Assembly (NCBI RefSeq): GCF_933775445.1
Contig: NC_065874.1
Coordinates: 20,902,501-20,966,500 of the forward strand
Source: Argentina anserina
Taxonomy: Eukaryota; Streptophyta; Magnoliopsida; Rosales; Rosaceae
Direction: 5' to 3'
DNA length: 64,000 nucleotides
Shown here: positions 63,243 to 64,000 of the stretch, one piece after another
Layout: the number at the start of each line of letters is the position of its first letter
Position numbering within the stretch: position 1 is the stretch's first letter
Program-made: the position numbers and the translations under genes
The notes under the pieces: generated by a model
What the model saw: the letters and a program-made list of their open reading frames with translations, nothing else
What the model was told of the DNA's origin: nothing
Databases searched by the model: none

Positions 63243-64000
63243 AGTATCTTTTCCAATTTGAGTATGTTTTCAATTTTCGTATGAGTATCTTTCTGTACGG
63301 CTTTTTGATGCGAGTTTCTATTGAATTTGAGAGTGTTCCCAGTGTGGGCGTGTGTTTCTTTCAATCTGAGTATCTTTCTATCGTTTGAGTATCTTTTACA
63401 ATTTGAGTATCTTATCAATTCTCGTATGAGTATCTTTCTGTACGGCTTTCTGATGCGGGTTTCTATTGAATTTGAGAGTGTTCCCAGTGTGGGCGTGTGT
63501 TTCTTTCAATCTGAGTATCTTTCTATCGTTTGAGTATCTTTTCCAATTTGAGTATCTTTTCAATTCTCGTATGAGTATCTTTCTGTACGGCTTTCTGATG
63601 CGAATTTCTATTGAATTTGAGAGTGTTCCCAGTGTGGGCGTGTGTTTCTTTCAATCTGAGTATCTTTCTATCGTTTGAGTATCTTTTCCAATTTGAGTAT
63701 CTTTTCAATTCTCGTATGAGTATCTTTCTGTACGGCTTTCTGATGCGAGTTTGTTTTGAATTTGATTGTGTTTTCCCAGTGTGGGCGTGTGTTTCTTTCA
63801 ATCTGAGTATCTTTCTATCGTTTGAGTATCTTTTCCAATTTGAGTATCTTTTCAATTCTCGTATGAGTATCTTTCTGTACGGCTTTCTAATGCGAGTTTC
63901 TATTGAATTTGAGAGTGTTTTTAGTGTGGGCGTGTGTTTCTTTCAATCTGAGTATCTTTCTATCGTTTGTGTATTTTTTCCAATTTGAGTATCTTTTCAA
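63243..64000 (+). repeat. Right-hand monomers running off the window
   Basis: The last units are regular 145-bp monomers with scattered single substitutions (AATTTTCGTATG, CTTATCAATTC, GATGCGGGTTTC, GCGAATTTC, GTTTGTGTATTTTTTCC). One unit near 63770 has TTGTGTTTTCCCAGTGTGG, an A/B hybrid at the diagnostic site with extra bases. No array end, boundary or unique DNA is seen, so the true array is longer than 63 kb. Confidence 0.85.

Larger units (their letters stand above)
820..64000 (+). repeat. 145-bp satellite DNA array, head-to-tail, about 435 monomers, open at right edge
   Basis: From 820 to the end the sequence is a continuous tandem array of a 145-bp unit. Unit starts (GAGTATCTTTCTGTACGG) occur at 886, 1031, 1176 and so on, with small phase shifts from indels. 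All copies have the same orientation, and no inversion, transposon or unique spacer interrupts them. Most neighbouring units differ by only a few substitutions. The 145-bp length is close to nucleosome core DNA, a size common among plant and animal centromeric satellites, but nothing here proves centromere function. I do not recognise the family. The long stretch holds no gene I can support. Confidence 0.97.

Noticed and set aside
981..63988. Hundreds of 60-140 codon open frames on both strands as a protein family
   Set aside because: They recur once per monomer in rotating frames on both strands, include no complete domain, and change length with random 1-bp indels. They reflect the satellite's few stop codons.
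820..64000. CRISPR array
   Set aside because: There are no unique spacers. The whole 145-bp unit is repeated, and the context is eukaryotic.
820..64000. CENP-B box or telomere-type repeats in the monomer
   Set aside because: I found no match to the CENP-B box pattern and no TTTAGGG-like tandem run.
820..64000. Ribosomal DNA intergenic spacer subrepeats
   Set aside because: No rRNA gene, promoter or terminator sequence is seen, and 63 kb of uninterrupted repeat is far longer than usual spacer subrepeat blocks.
820..64000. Assembly artefact as the explanation for the higher-order repeats
   Set aside because: Not excluded, but many copies differ by private substitutions and indels whose lengths add up exactly, which favours real sequence. 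Only long-read coverage can settle it.

Overview
This window looks like plant nuclear heterochromatin. It has two parts: about 0.8 kb of retrotransposon-like flanking DNA (1-819), then an uninterrupted head-to-tail satellite array from position 820 to the right edge at 64000. I see no convincing protein-coding gene, tRNA, rRNA or other RNA gene. The plant assignment rests on a 20-base stretch at 575-594 identical to the 3' end plus CCA of plant tRNA-Asp as I remember it. That is the signature of a minus-strand primer binding site of an LTR retrotransposon, and tRNA-Asp priming is familiar from plant Ty3/gypsy (Athila-like) and related non-autonomous elements. I cannot name the species.

The array has a 145-bp monomer, about 435 copies, all in one orientation. 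On the given strand the monomer is T-rich (66 T, 25 A, 30 G, 24 C in the unit at 21211-21355). Inside it the decamer GAGTATCTTT recurs at monomer positions 1, 86, 105 and 123, so part of the unit is itself a ladder of 18-23 bp subrepeats. Two main subfamilies differ at mid-monomer: GAGTGTGTTTTTAGTG (A) and GAGAGTGTTCCCAGTG (B).

The monomers are organised in higher-order repeats (HORs) that change along the window: 5-mer/15-mer (about 1.5-5.8 kb), 4-mer (5.7-7.4 kb), 21-mer of 3046 bp (8.1-14.2 kb), about 4.68 kb units (17.0-26.4 kb), 5469-bp units (26.3-34.5 kb), 13-mer of 1885 bp (36.1-39.9 kb), 1293-bp units (41.0-43.1 kb), a 434-bp trimer (48.6-50.1 kb), 7-mer of 1015 bp (50.8-52.8 kb), 990-bp units (53.1-54.8 kb), and overlapping blocks offset by 2651, 3425 and 3889 bp (55.3-63.2 kb). 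Small indels (+1, -1, -12, -18, -41, -60, +39, +60 bp) fall mostly between GAGTATCTTT units and have been carried along by HOR amplification, so they serve as lineage markers.

The many 60-140 codon open frames on both strands are by-products of a stop-poor repeat whose length is 1 modulo 3. They are not annotated as genes. The most interesting points are the sharp array edge inside a putative LTR, the 18-19 bp ladder expansion at 46.4-46.6 kb, and the fully traceable sequence of nested amplifications.
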